A stretch of DNA of 64,000 nt from Stenopsyche tienmushanensis (GCA_008973525.1 WACJ01000193.1:434001-498000), one strand, 5' to 3'; numbered from the stretch's first letter, positions 21,640 to 34,559 are shown. Numbers and translations: made by a program. Notes: a model not told the origin generated them from the sequence alone.

Positions 21640-23245
21640 ATTGATGATCAAATATTTCATCAATGGGTTTATAGACATTTTAAAGCTCTTTAAAATAAAT
21701 TCTTGTGTTGTTGATAATAACGTCAATTTTCAAATGTAAAAGAGTCATAAAGTCTAATTACAAATTTGCAAAAGCCATCATCTTGCAAGAGGTTATTTGT
21801 ATGTATATTTTTTTGATTTTAAGTTTAAATGAATGCATTTTACATACCCTATAGTATGCATATATCTTATAGGAGACAAATTTATCAGATGCAAGCATCT
21901 TAATTAAAATAAGCAGTATCAGCGTTTTATCTACAAAGATTATATTCATTGTTTAAAGACGTCATACAATATAGCTATTAGCTAATATCTAATAATATTT
22001 GATTAGTCTATCAAAATATTGTAGTATTTTAGTACATAACAAAAATATCCTTGACAATGAAATTTAATATAATTGACAGATAATGAATACGTAGAAAAAA
22101 ATCATTTGAAAAGTCGTTATGATTAAATTAATATCAAATACACCATATTTTAAAGAAGTGTTAAAAAATATTTAACATTTAACGGTGCGCCTATGAAAAG
22201 ATCTGCATAAAAATTAGCCAGTATTGAAATCGCTATATCATAGTGATTATAATGATTTACACTCATCATTAAAGATGATTGTAGAAAATAATGCATGCAT
22301 TTTTTTCCAATGCTTGTGTTTCCATGAGAACGCTTTAAAGTTTTTAATTATTAGTAATTGATCCCCATATAAAATTTTTACAGGTGGTGGTTTTTCATTG
22401 CTTTTCATTATATGTCCATAGTGCATTTAGAATAGGATTTCTTATATAAGAAAAAAATTATAAATATCGCAACTCATAGGAAGCCCTGCCTGACTTTGAT
22501 AATCGTCTCATTGTATATTTTTTCAAATCCAGGAAATGTCAATACAAATTTGTTACGAATCCAAGAACTAAAATACTGTTTTATTTAACATTTACATACT
22601 TAACATTTTACAAAAAATTAAGCAGTTATCTCTAGACATCTAAAACAAATGTGATATTTGAACAATGATGATCATTATCGTTGATACATAATAGAAAATG
22701 TAAATTTGAATAAATCACAATCAACTTTCTTATCGTCATCTGCGATAGCGCAATTGATAATTTTATTATATTTAACTTTGGACTCAAAAAATAAAATACA
22801 TTATGTGAACAATGATGATTATTATCAATGATTCATAATTGAAAATATTAACTTTGATCAATTAAAATTAGCTTTCTTATCCAGCGATGGATCACCTTCT
22901 GATCGTATTATCTAGCCATTAATAAGAAATCAAATTTTATCTTGTCGTTATAGGAATTGATGTTATTTGAAACGATTCCAAAACGTTTTTAATGCTTGTA
23001 AGCCTTAAGGACACAATATTGAACATATCTAAGTGGGCCAAAAGTCGCTTTCTTTTATAACAAATCATATTTTTATGCTAATTCGGCTTTAACCATTCTC
23101 ACATTGATGTAAAATTTTAATAAAATCACAGATTTTAGAGGATATAGCATATCAAATTCTTGATCAAACGTGAATATGAATACACTTAAATGAAATTTCT
23201 GTAGCACATTGAATCTTCAAAGTATACAAGAACGACCTTTGTACT
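21640..23245. other. AT-rich intergenic, nothing recognised
   Basis: No credible gene or transposon end seen. Two similar segments (AACAATGATGATCATTATCG at about 22660 and AACAATGATGATTATTATCA at about 22808) suggest a diverged local duplication. Confidence 0.4.
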
Positions 23246-23249
23246 CAAA

Positions 23250-23345
23250 AGATGCTACGATATGATTTTTTTGAGGTGGCTTTTAGCAATCCTTTTTATG
23301 GGACCACTGCTAGCCATTTTAACACTGTTTTTAAAGTTGTATACA
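23250..23345 (-). repeat. SINE-like repeat A, 3' part
   Basis: Minus strand: GGTCCCATAAAAAGGATTGC, then TAAAAGCCACCTCAAAAAAA. This matches the 3' body and A-tail of the copy at 34.4 kb. The tRNA-like head is missing. Confidence 0.6.
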
Positions 23346-24097
23346 CTCAAACTTCTTTTTGTGCGACTTTTTTTGTGCGATTTCGAAATTATGTGGTTTT
23401 ATTCAGAGCATTTTTTTCTCTTCTTTTTTTATTACATATATCGAAATATTTTGGATAAAATAGAAATTTGGAAAAAAATAAATAATTTTGGAATTTTGGA
23501 AATTTGGACTTTTGTCGCCATTTTGTGACTTTTTTTGTGGTAGGGACTACAGCGATATCTTTACTAATTATGAATTATATTATTAGAAAGAGAAAATCTA
23601 TACAGAACAAAGATGATATTGACATTGCGTATACTATTTCTTTCTAAGAAGAGAGCGATATTGAGTCATCAAAAATTGCAACGAAAATTATCATACAGCA
23701 ATGATAGTTTGTAAGCAAAATAATAATTATTTCTCTAGTGGACATCTAATATTTGAGATGCCAGATATCCTTAAAATGTTACCAAAATTGTTATTTTTTA
23801 ATTGCCTCATTATTTTCCTTATCTTTTATTAACTTTTTTGTGCGATGTTGGATATATTTTATACAGCTGTTTCAAAGTTATGCGGTTTTCAAAACCCATG
23901 AAACGGATCTTCAATTTTTCTACGTAAGTCAGTTTTTTTGTGCGATTTCTTTTTGTGCGATTTATGCGTTTCATGCAGAATGTATCTACCACACAAAAAA
24001 AGCTTTAAGAGTATACGTTTTTAATAATGTATTACAAGTTCAATCACGTATACGTGTCCCTGCATGGCTTTATTAATCTATCTAAAGTATTTATTTT

Positions 24098-24182
24098 TTA
24101 GCTCCAGGAAATCAGGACAAATCTAGATCGAGATGATTGTTCGGAAATATTAATATTTCCTACTCCCAAATCCATTTAAACA
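24098..24182 (-). repeat. SINE-like repeat B, 3' part
   Basis: Minus strand: GGAAATATTAATATTTCCGA, later CCTGATTTCCTGGA. It matches the body of the fuller copy at 51.47-51.65 kb. Confidence 0.6.
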
Positions 24183-24240
24183 GTATTTTTTTCCTCCCTT
24201 ATAACCTTTAAACTTGGCGTCTTTATAACCAAAATTCTGG

Positions 24241-25267
24241 ATCTAAATCAGTGTTCCCCAACCGATTATCCGCGGCTCGATGCCGGGCCGCAAACAATAT
24301 GCCAAATATGAAGAAATTCGCCATGATCAAATATTAAATTATAACATCTCATTCTCCATGCAAAAGTGAGATACCTATCGAAAAGGGAGGTTCTTTCGCG
24401 TCTCTTTGCATTAAGGGAAGAAGCAAAACATTTTATGAGAGAGAGAAATCCGGCCCTACTACTAGAACATTTTTTGAACGAGGAATGGATGAATAAATTT
24501 CCTCTAGGGGTTTTTTACAAATATGTTTAAACTGCGAAATAAGGTCAATCTATTTAAAAGGAAGCTGTTTATTTGGAATCGTGAGGTACAAGAAGAGGAT
24601 TTAGAAATTTGTCCATTTTTGCACGAATTTTTATTTGCTGCTGACATCGACAGGAAAGGTGTTTTAAATGTAATAAGCCAACACTTAAAGGCATTGGTAC
24701 TAAAATTTGATCAGTACTATCCTAAAAATGAGGACCCTCGTAAAGTAAATCTTTGGATTAATAATTCTCTTACTTAATTAATAATTGGACATCATTTCAT
24801 GTACTCTTACGAGTAGAGAAAAAGGACAATTAATAGAGTTGTCTTCGGATGTCCCTCTGATATCCAGACACAAAACATTAACATTGCCTCGGTTTTGGAT
24901 ATCAGCGGAGATGAATATACATTTTTAAGCTGTAAAACTATACATTTATTAATGTCACTTTCAACCACCCATTCATGCAAAAAATCATTTTGCTCCATGT
25001 CCTCAATAAATTCAATACAACTGCATTGCAGCCAAGAATATCCAATATATTAGCAAAGATGCAACGGAAGGTTTCGCATTAATTTGTTGAAAAGGTCCAT
25101 TGTTTTTATTAAATTTTAAAATATCAGATTGTTATAAGTCACAATATAAGATGAAAAAATATAATATAAACAACCATATTTCAGTATTTGGTCCGCGAAA
25201 AATATCCCTTTTTTGTCTGTCCACACAGACCGCAGGTGTAAAAAGGTTGAGGAACGCTGCTCTAAAG
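24241..25267 (+). mobile_element. hAT element with TIRs and diverged 8-bp target duplication
   Basis: The element is 24249-25259 (1011 bp). Termini are CAGTGTTCCCCAACC and the inverse of CAGCGTTCCTCAACC. Flanks ATCTAAAT and CTCTAAAG share the core TCTAAA, consistent with an aged nTCTAGAn-type duplication. The plus-strand frame 24523-24777 (MFKLRNKVNLFKRKLFIWNR ... FPxL-like CPFLHEFL ... LVLKFDQYYPKNED) resembles the mid-transposase segment of SCAND3/FAM200-type hATs. It ends early; the element is internally deleted. Confidence 0.8.
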
Positions 25268-25448
25268 AATTATACCGGTGACTTTTTTGTGCTTACCTAA
25301 TTTAAAAGCAAATGATAATTTGGTAAAATATTATTTTATTATATTACCTGCACAGTTTTAATACCGTTATAAAATTTATTATCATGAATCGATTGAAAGT
25401 TAAAATAGTTATTGTGAACGATCATTCTACGCTTTTGAATTCTTCAAA

Positions 25449-27762
25449 ATGAAGCTGAGTGTTATTATTTTTGTGCTGGGTTTTGTGAGTTTCTTTTTTC
25501 ATCCCTAATTATTATATAGTATGACATATTTGTAGAATTGCATTTTTCATAAATGAAGATTAACTTCAACTAATCATTAGGGGTGCGGGAAAATAATCAT
25601 TTTTTTTCATAATTGACATAAAACAACAAAATCTTAAGTCCAATCTATAAAATCACTGTAGATATTTTTATTGTATATTTTTTGCGATTGTGCAATATAA
25701 AATTTTCAGTAATTAGTCTCTTACTTTCGAATGCCCAGTGTCAACAATTAAAGCAATTTGATTTTCTCAGTGTCTTCCGACGAGTCTGCTGTCACTAGGT
25801 CCCAAATTGATTCGATGTATTCTGTGTGGTGGCATTCGTGCTATATACACTGCATAACGTAAAAAGCATATAATAAAGATGATGATTTATGATTCACCAT
25901 GCATGTCCATGACCTCTCGATTAGACCTCATTTAATTTAGGGAAAGTTCAAAAATCGTGAATATTTTTCAGCTTCTCTCATATTCTTAAAAATAGTTTAA
26001 GCTTTTAACACCTTGATAGAAAATTTCTTAGATGAAATAATCATTCAGCGATTTACTTTATACTCAAAAATCAGCCTTCATTTTTAATTAACAACTATTT
26101 CATTGCGTTGAAAGGGTATACTAAGAATATATATTGTTTTTCAACAATCGAAAATTTCTTGGTCTTCTGACATGTCCAGCTGGATGATCCATTCAATCTG
26201 AAACTTCCATACTGTTACGGACAATCTTGTTCCAGGACTGTTTTTTTTTTAAGTAGAGTGCTTAATACACTCCACAAATGGAAAAAGAAGAAGTAAAGAT
26301 CTACTAGGAATTCTTTCTCAGTAAGAGGAGGCTTGCAAAGTTCATTAATGAAAATTTTTCGACCTCAAAGTTTGGCTCCAAATATAGTCACTTGGACGAT
26401 TTGACACGCTCAGGGAATTTTGCCTTTGTAAAAAGTTGATATAGACAACCGTTCCGTTTCCTTTTTCTTTCCTATGATCAAAATCCACATGTGATACAAG
26501 TTGGCGTAAGACCACTGAATCTTTTACTCATAGGGAGTTACGATTGTAAATCAATTTACGTGAACATATTCATGCATAATTTCAGAGACTCGATGCTCAA
26601 ATATAATGCCTGTTTCCTTCCACTTCAACATTTAATTCATACTAAAACGTAAGATCCAGGTTCACTCAGCAACGTTAAAAACACTGAACGTAGAATAACA
26701 TTAACACTCAAGAAGTCTGTAAGCTCTACGCTAAAAATAATTGATGCCATCATAGAGTCCTAATGAATCTCAATCAAATATTCATTGTTTAAAGTTTTAT
26801 AAATGTACATTATGTATTTATACACTATTTTTCACTATTGTGTCATATATTTTTATTATATTGTATCGTTTATTAATATTGATAGGGTTATATTATGCTA
26901 ACCTATATTCAATCAGAAATAAATACTCTTTTTCTAGGTCGCAGCCTACGGCTTAGAGCCTATAAATCAGAGCTCTAAGTTTTTTGATTTTTCGCCACCA
27001 AACAACAAAGATAAAGAGTATTGCGAGGAATCTGGTGCTGGTACTTCATGCAAAAATTGTTCAACTTCTATTTATTGCTTCAAGCTTCCATCGGAAGAAT
27101 GGGTATACAATGAAACACCGTGTAGTCAGGGCGAAAGTTGTAATTCAGATTTTGGGACATGTGTAGATGATAATGACAACCCATCTTGTCAAATATTACC
27201 AGAATACGAATTTACTTGCTATCAAGTAGGATTTTTTCCACATCCTTATAATTGCTCAATCTATTACTTATGTTCATTAAATTCTTCTAATCTTGTGGAT
27301 CCAAAAGCGAAAGAGTTTGAATGTGATAAAAAATATGGCTATGATTCATTGACGACTAGATGTACCAAGCCCTTGATCAATGGCAATTGTCCTGCGATTA
27401 CTACTCGCGAATGTCAAAATTTTGGAGATCATCATCCCATTTCTGGAAATCCATACATGTATTCAGTATGTTTAAATACTGAAATAGAAAGTGAAAACGT
27501 CTTAGTTCCGCATATTTTTTACTGCGGGCCCGAAGAAAAATTTATGTACACGTCCTGTCAAAAGGCTTTAGCGGAATTTGCAAACTTTCAACCGGGTGAG
27601 ATATGTCACGATGAAGCAATGTACGCAGATTCAACTGATTGTTCGAGATACGTATATTGTGGTGGAGATGGTTATCCACCACAATATATACAATGCCCAA
27701 GTGGTCAACAATTTGATAGATGGTTCAACGGTTGTAACTCTCTCAGTTGTTTGCTGACTTGA
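25449..27762 (+). CDS. Secreted four-module peritrophin-like protein, member 4
   Basis: Exon 1 is 25449-25484 (MKLSVIIFVLGF), the intron 25485-26937 (1453 bp) and exon 2 26938-27762, giving 286 aa. The signal peptide ends about VAA|YG. Module 1 has the CKNCSTSIYC signature and a linker cysteine (NPSC). Module 2 has VGFFPHPYNCSIYYLC, module 3 ITTREC ... GNPYMYSVC ... IFYC, and module 4 STDCSRYVYC ... GQQFDRWFNGC, ending four residues after the last cysteine region (SCLLT). A TATAAAA lies at 25368, and AATAAA at 27813. It is closest to the next gene, sharing DDNDNPSCQ and a 20-residue block around the module 2-3 junction. A secreted chitin-binding role is inferred from the family. Confidence 0.9.
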
Positions 27763-27839
27763 AAATCAGATTTATATTAATTAACTAATGTAAAAATATT
27801 ATTAAAAAAATCAATAAAGCATATTTAAAAAAATATATA

Positions 27840-28106
27840 TACTAATTTATCATCCCTAACAGAATATTGGTTCTAATTTATTTCTAGATAAGTGCTATAA
27901 AAATTACTAAAATTATTAGTTCTTGTATATTTCGGCTCTTCATTACTGAAGGAAGTAAAGTTTATCAACGCCAACAAAATCACATGAACAGGCAAGAGAA
28001 AATATGGTTTAAATGAGCAGTACTTTGCTGAAACATAATCTTCTTGTGTCAGAATACAGCTATTTGATACACTTTTTCTTTAAGCAAATACTTACATCTG
28101 GAATAA
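27840..28106. other. Intergenic, nothing recognised
   Basis: Short AT-rich spacer between member 4 and the mariner deletion derivative. Confidence 0.4.
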
Positions 28107-28799
28107 TACGAAGCATATCCCGAAAGTAAGTGTACTAAACTTTTATATTTTTTAAGAAAAACTGTATTTGAAAAAATAATATAGGATATTGTTTATACAC
28201 TTGTTAACTATTTGAAAAAATATGATAATCTGAAGGCACTAAGCTAGGGAAATATGAGGGTGGTTCAAACATCTCAATCAATCCAACAGCACCTTGGTGG
28301 CTGTTTTGAATGCTTCTTTTGAGTTTTTTAGGGCTTCACAATATCGCCCTAAGGCAGAATTCGACCAAAATGATGCCTTTTCGGTCCCAAAACACTGAGG
28401 TCATAATTATTTTTGTCCAAAATTGTGGTTTTGAATTTTTTTGCAGATGGAGAATTGGTGTGACACCACTGTAACGACTGTCTTTTCGGCTCAGACGTGT
28501 AATGAGCCATTCACTTTTTATCTCCAGTCACAATAGATCCCAGAAAATCCTTACCTTCCAATTCAACTCGCGCAAGAAACTCACAGGCGCTATTGACCCG
28601 CTCGCACTTGGCGGTATTACTTACTGACATCTTTTACGCAACTAAACACTACAACGTGAATTTACGTACTGACATCGTCTTGCTATGCTCGCATTGTCAG
28701 GAGGTCCTCCTCTATCGTTTAGTATGGCCAATTCTTAAAAAAACAAAAAACCACTGCCCGTTATTGTTATAGTACACTTACTTTCGGGATATGCCTCGT
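28107..28799 (-). mobile_element. Mariner element, internally deleted, both ends present
   Basis: The element is 28109-28797 (689 bp) between TA dinucleotides. Ends are CGAAGCATATCCCGAAAGTA and the inverse of CGAGGCATATCCCGAAAGTA, about 30 bp of near-perfect terminal repeat. The minus strand keeps GSIVTGDKK and MAHYTSEPKRQSLQW, matching the first catalytic region of mariner transposase (TGDEKW), then HTNSPSAKKFKTT and VLGPKRHH. It is shorter than the roughly 1.3 kb full element and has stops. Confidence 0.88.
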
Positions 28800-28944
28800 A
28801 AATAGCTCAAAACATATTAACTCAATTCAATTCCTGATTAACATAGGTTTTTTAAAATGTTGTATAGGGTAAATTGACCCGATCGAGACGAAAAATGATA
28901 CTCCAAGCGAAAATTTGTCGGGAAGGGAGAGAGAATTGTTTCTA

Positions 28945-28978
<34 letters not shown>

Positions 28979-28990
28979 AGCACACACACG
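28945..28990. repeat. Compound (CT)n(GT)n microsatellite
   Basis: A run of CT units passes directly into GT units and then CACACACAC. Confidence 0.9.
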
Positions 28991-30536
28991 TACATTGATA
29001 CGTTACACGCATGCGCCACACTGCATTTACATGTGTACACGTGTGTATACTTGTAACATAATACAATCAATAGCACTTTTTATATATTACACAAACACAC
29101 CTAATCTTTTATTTTCAATTGAAATAAATGATATGAAAAAAGACAAGTATAGAGTGCGAGTGTTCAGAGAATGTATGAAAGCAAATAAGCTACCAAGTGT
29201 GATAGCAAGTACCTTGGAAAGAAATTCACGATTTTTGCATGCATCTTATGTAATGATCTACTTGTGCTCTTGAAGACACGCCGATGATTGACAGCAAAGC
29301 ATTCCAGCTTTTGTAGTATGAAAAATAAATGATGCATTCGATGATAAGCTTACTAAGTAGCCTTACAAAATTGGTAAATAGGCAAAATTGACAGATTACG
29401 GTTCAGGAGTTTTCCCACTTTTTATGCTGGAACCGGGCGATATCTTGAAAAAAAATGAAATACTTCAGCTAAATTTATTTAACTTCGATATCATTTAAGC
29501 CAGAAGGGTCAAACTAATCAAAAATAAAACAAATTTTCATACATCAAAGGGGGGGATGGTCATCGACACATGACATTGAAGCCAAATTCAATTCGACCAT
29601 GGGGTCTTAAGCCAAAAAGGTATGATTCATGCACCCATGTGTTATATTTTAGTATCCAGTAATTTAGTTATTTCATAGAAAAATACCATAAATCGACCTG
29701 CTTCAGATCTTATACATCAGGCCAAAACTGCTACGAGACGATCATTCCATATCGTGCTTGCCATACTATCAGTGATCGATTGGTATGTATATTTTCATTT
29801 TTACATTTGTTACTAGTAGACAACTCCCAAAATTGAAAACGACAGCCCGTCTGCATGAAGTTTACATGTTAGACGTGCTGGATCAATGCAATGAAGGTTT
29901 TTCTTGATGTTTATCTTATCTCTAATAGAAAATTGCAAGCATGACAATACAAAACAATGACATTTGTCACCAAATTTTCATATTAAACACATTGACCAAT
30001 CATTATCTCGAGATGTCGAATATTTTTTTATGCAATGGATCTTCGACGATTTTCAAAGTAATACAAAAAAATCATTGGTACCACATAAAAATGTTTAAAA
30101 AAGTACTCTTAAGAGGGTCATCCTGTATGAAGGCAAAATTTTTACTACATATTTATTCATATTTTAAGTATTGTTGAAGTATACGACAACATATACATTT
30201 TACTTATCTGAAATAATAAAGTCAAACGGAATTTTAATTTGCCAAGTATTTAACTTATTTAATATTACAATCCAAAGTATGATTGGCATCCAATAACCTA
30301 CCCCCGTATCAACACTTCTTATTTCTATTATGTGTCATGAAACTGACGACCGGCATAGGTGGGGGTTAAAGCATTGCAGTTGGTTATTTATTTTGCCATA
30401 AACGATAATGTTCATGCAAATTAAGATACAGAAATGTTTTACTGATAAATTGTTAACCATCGATGATCGACGTGTGTTCGAAAAATGTGTCACGTGTTAA
30501 GTTGAAAAATATGTTTTTCATTAGTGTTTAATAAAA
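28991..30536. other. Intergenic, nothing recognised
   Basis: AT-rich. Frames at 29140-29273 and 29941-30177 have no splice or family support. No transposon ends identified. Confidence 0.4.
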
Positions 30537-32363
30537 ATGGGTTTTATTGAAAATATCATCTTGTCAATTGAAATGTTCATAATATTTTCATTGGTGATTA
30601 ATACACTTCAAATACAGGTAAGATCTCAAGAGCTTAATATTCGTTTCTTGCCTGTTTTAAATACTAAAAAAATATTTTTATCTTTTTTTTTTTGCTGCTC
30701 ACCTTCATGCATTGAAGGACATAGCAATTATGTGTCAAAAATATTCTGTATTTTAAAAAAAATAAAACGTAAAAATCTAGTACACTTACTTTCTGAACCT
30801 ATCTCGTATAAAAATTATTAAAGGACATAGTTAGAAGATTTCAATCCTTTTTATTTTTCAAATCAAGTGATATTCAATTACTTATATTATTACCCTATTT
30901 TGAATTCATGAAAAGATCGATTCAAATAATGACATTTTGAAAAGTTTTTTTCATAACCAAAACAAAAGATGAGTATAAGTATAGTTTATAACACACAATT
31001 CATGATTAAGCAGGTTATTTATTCTTTTTATTCTAAGGGAACGTCAATAAATAATTTGAAACAGCAAGTGGCCATAAACAAGCAAGTAACTACTAAGGTC
31101 ATAAATCTGACGCAGTACCTGCTAAAGCATGCTAAAGGGATTTTATGACATTTAGGTTCCACATGCACTATTTTTAGATAACAGCAAATAAACATGTGTT
31201 TTATTTGTTGACAAGACAAAGAAGTCATTCGTTTTTCTTATGTCATGATTGGAGATAAGAAGTGAATTGCGTACTAAATGATGTAAGGCAAAAAAAAAAG
31301 AAGAAAAAAAATAATGGTATTTGTCAATCGAAATTCGTCAGTTCCGATCAATTAACTGCGGGCAAAAACTGCAAGTTACCCATGGCATAATTCAGATAAT
31401 AAATTCTAGTTTCTGCCATATCTTTCATATTATATCACCCGAATTCAGGAAAATTTGATGATGTGGGAAAACATTAAAATCAGCATTAATACATGTAATT
31501 TGTGTATATTAATTTATTGCTATATTTGCATTTTTCAGGTTGCAGCGAATGCCGTAGAACCAATCAGTCATCAATCATTCTTGTTCAATCTCTCACGAAC
31601 AAGTAGTAAAGATGAAGAGCATTGCAGGCAACAAGGTGATGGTTATTCATGCATTGATTGTTCTACATCTATATATTGCTTCATGCTTCCAACAGGAGAA
31701 TGGATACATCAAAGCATAGATTGTTTTGACGGTTTTAGCTGCAACCCAGAAACTGGAATATGTGTAGATGATAATGACAATCCATCTTGTCAAACGTTGA
31801 CTGATTATAAATTTATTTGCTATGATGTAGGAGTATTTCCACATCCGTATGATTGTCTAACCTATTACTTATGTTCATTGGGTGATAATGGCCAAGCGAA
31901 TCTACAGATAGTCGAGTTAAAATGTGATAATGGTTATGGTTATGATCCATTGATGACTAGATGTGTCAAGCATTTAATCGATGGTAATTGTCCAGCAATT
32001 ACTACCCGAGAATGTCAAAATTTTGGAGATCATCATCCCATTTCAGGAAATCCGTATATGTATTCGGTGTGTTTGCCTACGCAAATAAAAGATAAGGTTA
32101 TCATAATTCCTCAAATATTTTATTGCCCACCCGAACAAAGATTTATAGAAACTGCCTGTCAAAATGCTACAGCTGAATTTGCAATATTTGATCCAAATCA
32201 TATATGTGAAGAATCGAACATTTATGCAGATCCAACTGATTGCTCGAAATATATATCTTGCCTTGATGAGGGTCATACAGCAGAACATTTACAATGCGAA
32301 AATGGTCAGCAATTTGATAGGTGGTTAAACCGTTGTACTTCCTTCAACTGCTTGTATGCTTGA
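30537..32363 (+). CDS. Secreted four-module peritrophin-like protein, member 5
   Basis: Exon 1 is 30537-30617, the intron 30618-31538 and exon 2 31539-32363. Two in-frame ATGs are possible. 30573 gives a 15-codon signal exon (MFIIFSLVINTLQIQ) like its paralogues and 289 aa; 30537 adds 12 residues (301 aa). An in-frame ATG at 31455 inside the intron would also keep a hydrophobic start but is not needed. Module 1 reads CIDCSTSIYC, the linker NPSC, module 2 VGVFPHPYDCLTYYLC, module 3 GNPYMYSVC with PQIFYC, and module 4 PTDCSKYISC with FDRWLNRC, ending near FNCLYA. AATAAA is near 32406. It is the near neighbour and closest paralogue of member 4. Confidence 0.9.
30770..30812. mobile_element. Solo mariner terminal repeat in the intron of member 5
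   Basis: TAGTACACTTACTTTCTGAA followed by CCTATCTCGTA resembles the right end of the mariner at 28.8 kb (TAGTACACTTACTTTCGGGA, TATGCCTCGTA), also ending at TA. The rest of the element is not visible. Confidence 0.6.
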
Positions 32364-32429
32364 AAATCAATTTTATGTTCATAAATTATTATTAAATAGT
32401 TGTTCAATAAAATGAATTTGAATTAATAG

Positions 32430-33539
32430 TGATGATATTTCATTTTTAGCTTCAGCATATCATTCATACTGCCTTACTTATGGGTTGTAATCAAATCTGA
32501 AAGTTTGCAAGTGTCAAATATTTTGAGCTTGGCCATCTGATAATTCTAAAAATATATATTATGAAACGATTATATATATATATATTTGAACAACATAAAT
32601 ATGATTTCAGAAGACAAGGCTAAAATATCATTAAAAATCATCATAATTTTGTGACTCCCTCACGGTCCTTTTCCTGCATAAAATTTATTAATTTCGTCAC
32701 TTCATCCTAGTTTAATTATATTTGGAAGCGAATGAAACTACCATATGAAATATTCCATCAACAGGTATATGTTTTAAAAAGAGTATAGATAAGTTTTAAG
32801 AAGAGAATGGAATGTATACATTGTTGTAATGTCGTCAGGCGTGACACCCCACAAGGGTAACGCCACCCTTAAGATATTCTCCGATCTCTATTTTTAAATT
32901 AATATCTTCACAACCTTCAACAAAATTCAATTATCCAATTATGAAATGCCTTTGAAAATTAGTTTCAATATCAATACCATACAAACAATGAGAGATAGGT
33001 TGCAAAGAAAAACAAGGTGCGATTTTTTAATGAAAAAAACATTGATAATCATCAAATAAATTAAATTACGCGGGTGAATCTTCACTTTGACTCATTCAAA
33101 TATCTTTAGATAAAGTATGGGATTTTACGTCCGCTTATTAAAAAACAATCATACATTTTGTCTTTTTAAAAAATCAATGAAAAGGTGTCCTTTGATAAAA
33201 GAGATGTGTATCGCGAAAAACCTTTAATTAAGAATTTGTGTTTCTTTCAATCTTTTGATCCAATCTATCATGAATTTTGATTAAAATGTATATCAAATAT
33301 TTTTATAAAATACCTGTAGAATGATTCTCGTTTAATTAAAACATAACATAAGGCGAAAGTCCCTAGGATCAATCGATATCCTAGGACTAATATCACCACC
33401 TGACAGTCGCCCCCGCAGATCACATCCTCCCACCACATCTCCCCGGAGGGCTTTTTTGCTTATCAGGAAGAACCTTTACAATCCTATATCGTGTGTGATA
33501 CTGGATTAGCTTAATGGGAGTGTTATCTTTAAAATGCAC
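32430..33539. other. Intergenic, nothing recognised
   Basis: AT-rich with a TA run at about 32572. Around 33405-33460 a short less AT-rich block (CAGTCGCCCCCGCAGATCAC) adjoins the LINE fragment and may be part of it. Confidence 0.35.
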
Positions 33540-33599
33540 CCTTTAAATGTCATCTCCGAGCTATCTGAAAGTCAGAGCTTGTATTCCCGTAAACCTCTT

Positions 33600-33785
33600 T
33601 TTGAAGCAATGTAACACGCTACAATGGATCGTTTCATGGATTGCTATAAGATTTTGGGAGTGGTTTCTTCTCTATATCACAATTTCTTTGATGGCACATG
33701 TTATTAAAGAAGGGCCGAAAGGAGATCGCCGACGAATCCTGCAGTGGACCTCCATCAACCTCTTGAATATACCAAAATAGACGTG
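33600..33785. mobile_element. LINE-derived fragment shared with 48.6-48.7 kb
   Basis: The segment 33725-33770 (CGCCGACGAATCCTGCAGTG ...) is a close match to 48657-48703, and weaker identity continues to about 33680 and 48610. On the opposite strand it resembles a TDGS-type RNase H block (see the entry at 48.5 kb). No intact frame. Confidence 0.5.
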
Positions 33786-33889
33786 TGTGCATGATTATTT
33801 GAACTCTGATCGATGATTTAGCCTTTGATAGATAGCAGAAACTCTAAACATAACAAAATAATGATTCATCGCATTGTAACCGAAGATTT

Positions 33890-34145
33890 AAACATGAAGA
33901 CGCATGGAAACTTTATTATTACAACGCGCCAAGCCACAGCACCTTTCTTGTCGACGATTTCTTGGCCAGGATTCGCAACTATTGGTTCCCCAGCTCCCTA
34001 CAGCATTGAAAGGGAAACATTGGGACACGATTTAAACCATCCAAGCTCATCTTACATCGGCTCTAAATGCCATCAAGATGCCTTCAAGACCACTTCCAGA
34101 AGTATGTTGAACGCAGCAAGGTGCTATTTCGAAGATTTATAACTA
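33890..34145 (+). mobile_element. Mariner transposase C-terminal fossil
   Basis: Shifted plus-strand frames read NAPSHSTFLVDDFLARIR, then SPAPYS, then GTRFKTIQAHLTSALNAIK. That is the order of the C-terminal half of a mariner transposase (DNAPSH...V..FLA, PAYSPDL, then the FK-I--....ALN segment). Several shifts, no ends seen. Confidence 0.55.
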
Positions 34146-34383
34146 ATTTTATATGTATTTGAGACAAAACATTGCTTTCATCGAAGAAACACCGATTATA
34201 ACACATACTCCAACAAACATACAAAACATAAATTGATGTCAGAAATGGGATTGGATTTACCAAGAAAATGTTAAAAATACTTCCAACCGATGTAAGCATC
34301 TATTCAGCTATATAAAGGCTTTTTTTGGAATCATTATAAATATGGGGTTTATTTATATGGCATGATATGAAAGAATTGTCAGC

Positions 34384-34550
34384 TTTTTTTGATGTGGTTT
34401 TAAGCAATCCCTTTTATAGGACCAATCATATTTACACGGTTTTTCATGTTTTTAAAAATGTGATCGCCAGCCACACCTCCTGTAGATTTGAACCCCAAGA
34501 TGATTGAGTTACGAGTTCAACCCCTTAACCGTGAAACTACCCATAGATAC
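34384..34550 (-). repeat. SINE-like repeat A, most complete copy
   Basis: On minus, the head has a B-box-like GGTTCAAATC and, upstream, a possible A box (TAGTTTCACGG, GGGGTTGAACTCG). A body follows with GGTGTGGCTGGCGATCAC and GGTCCTATAAAAGGGATTGC, then a CACATCAAAAAAA tail. Parts recur at 3.2, 23.3 and 56.36 kb. A tRNA-like head, unique body and A-tail are the hallmarks of a SINE; the family is not one I can name. Confidence 0.6.
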
Positions 34551-34559
34551 CATCAGCTA

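Noticed and set aside
31455..31538. In-frame ATG at 31455 as the start of member 5
   Set aside because: It lies in the intron just upstream of a good acceptor (TTTTTCAG); an upstream signal exon with a GTAAGA donor fits the family structure better.
33405..33475. Terminator-like CTCCCCGGAGGG followed by T-run
   Set aside because: Bacterial-style terminators have no meaning in this eukaryotic context; next to LINE debris.
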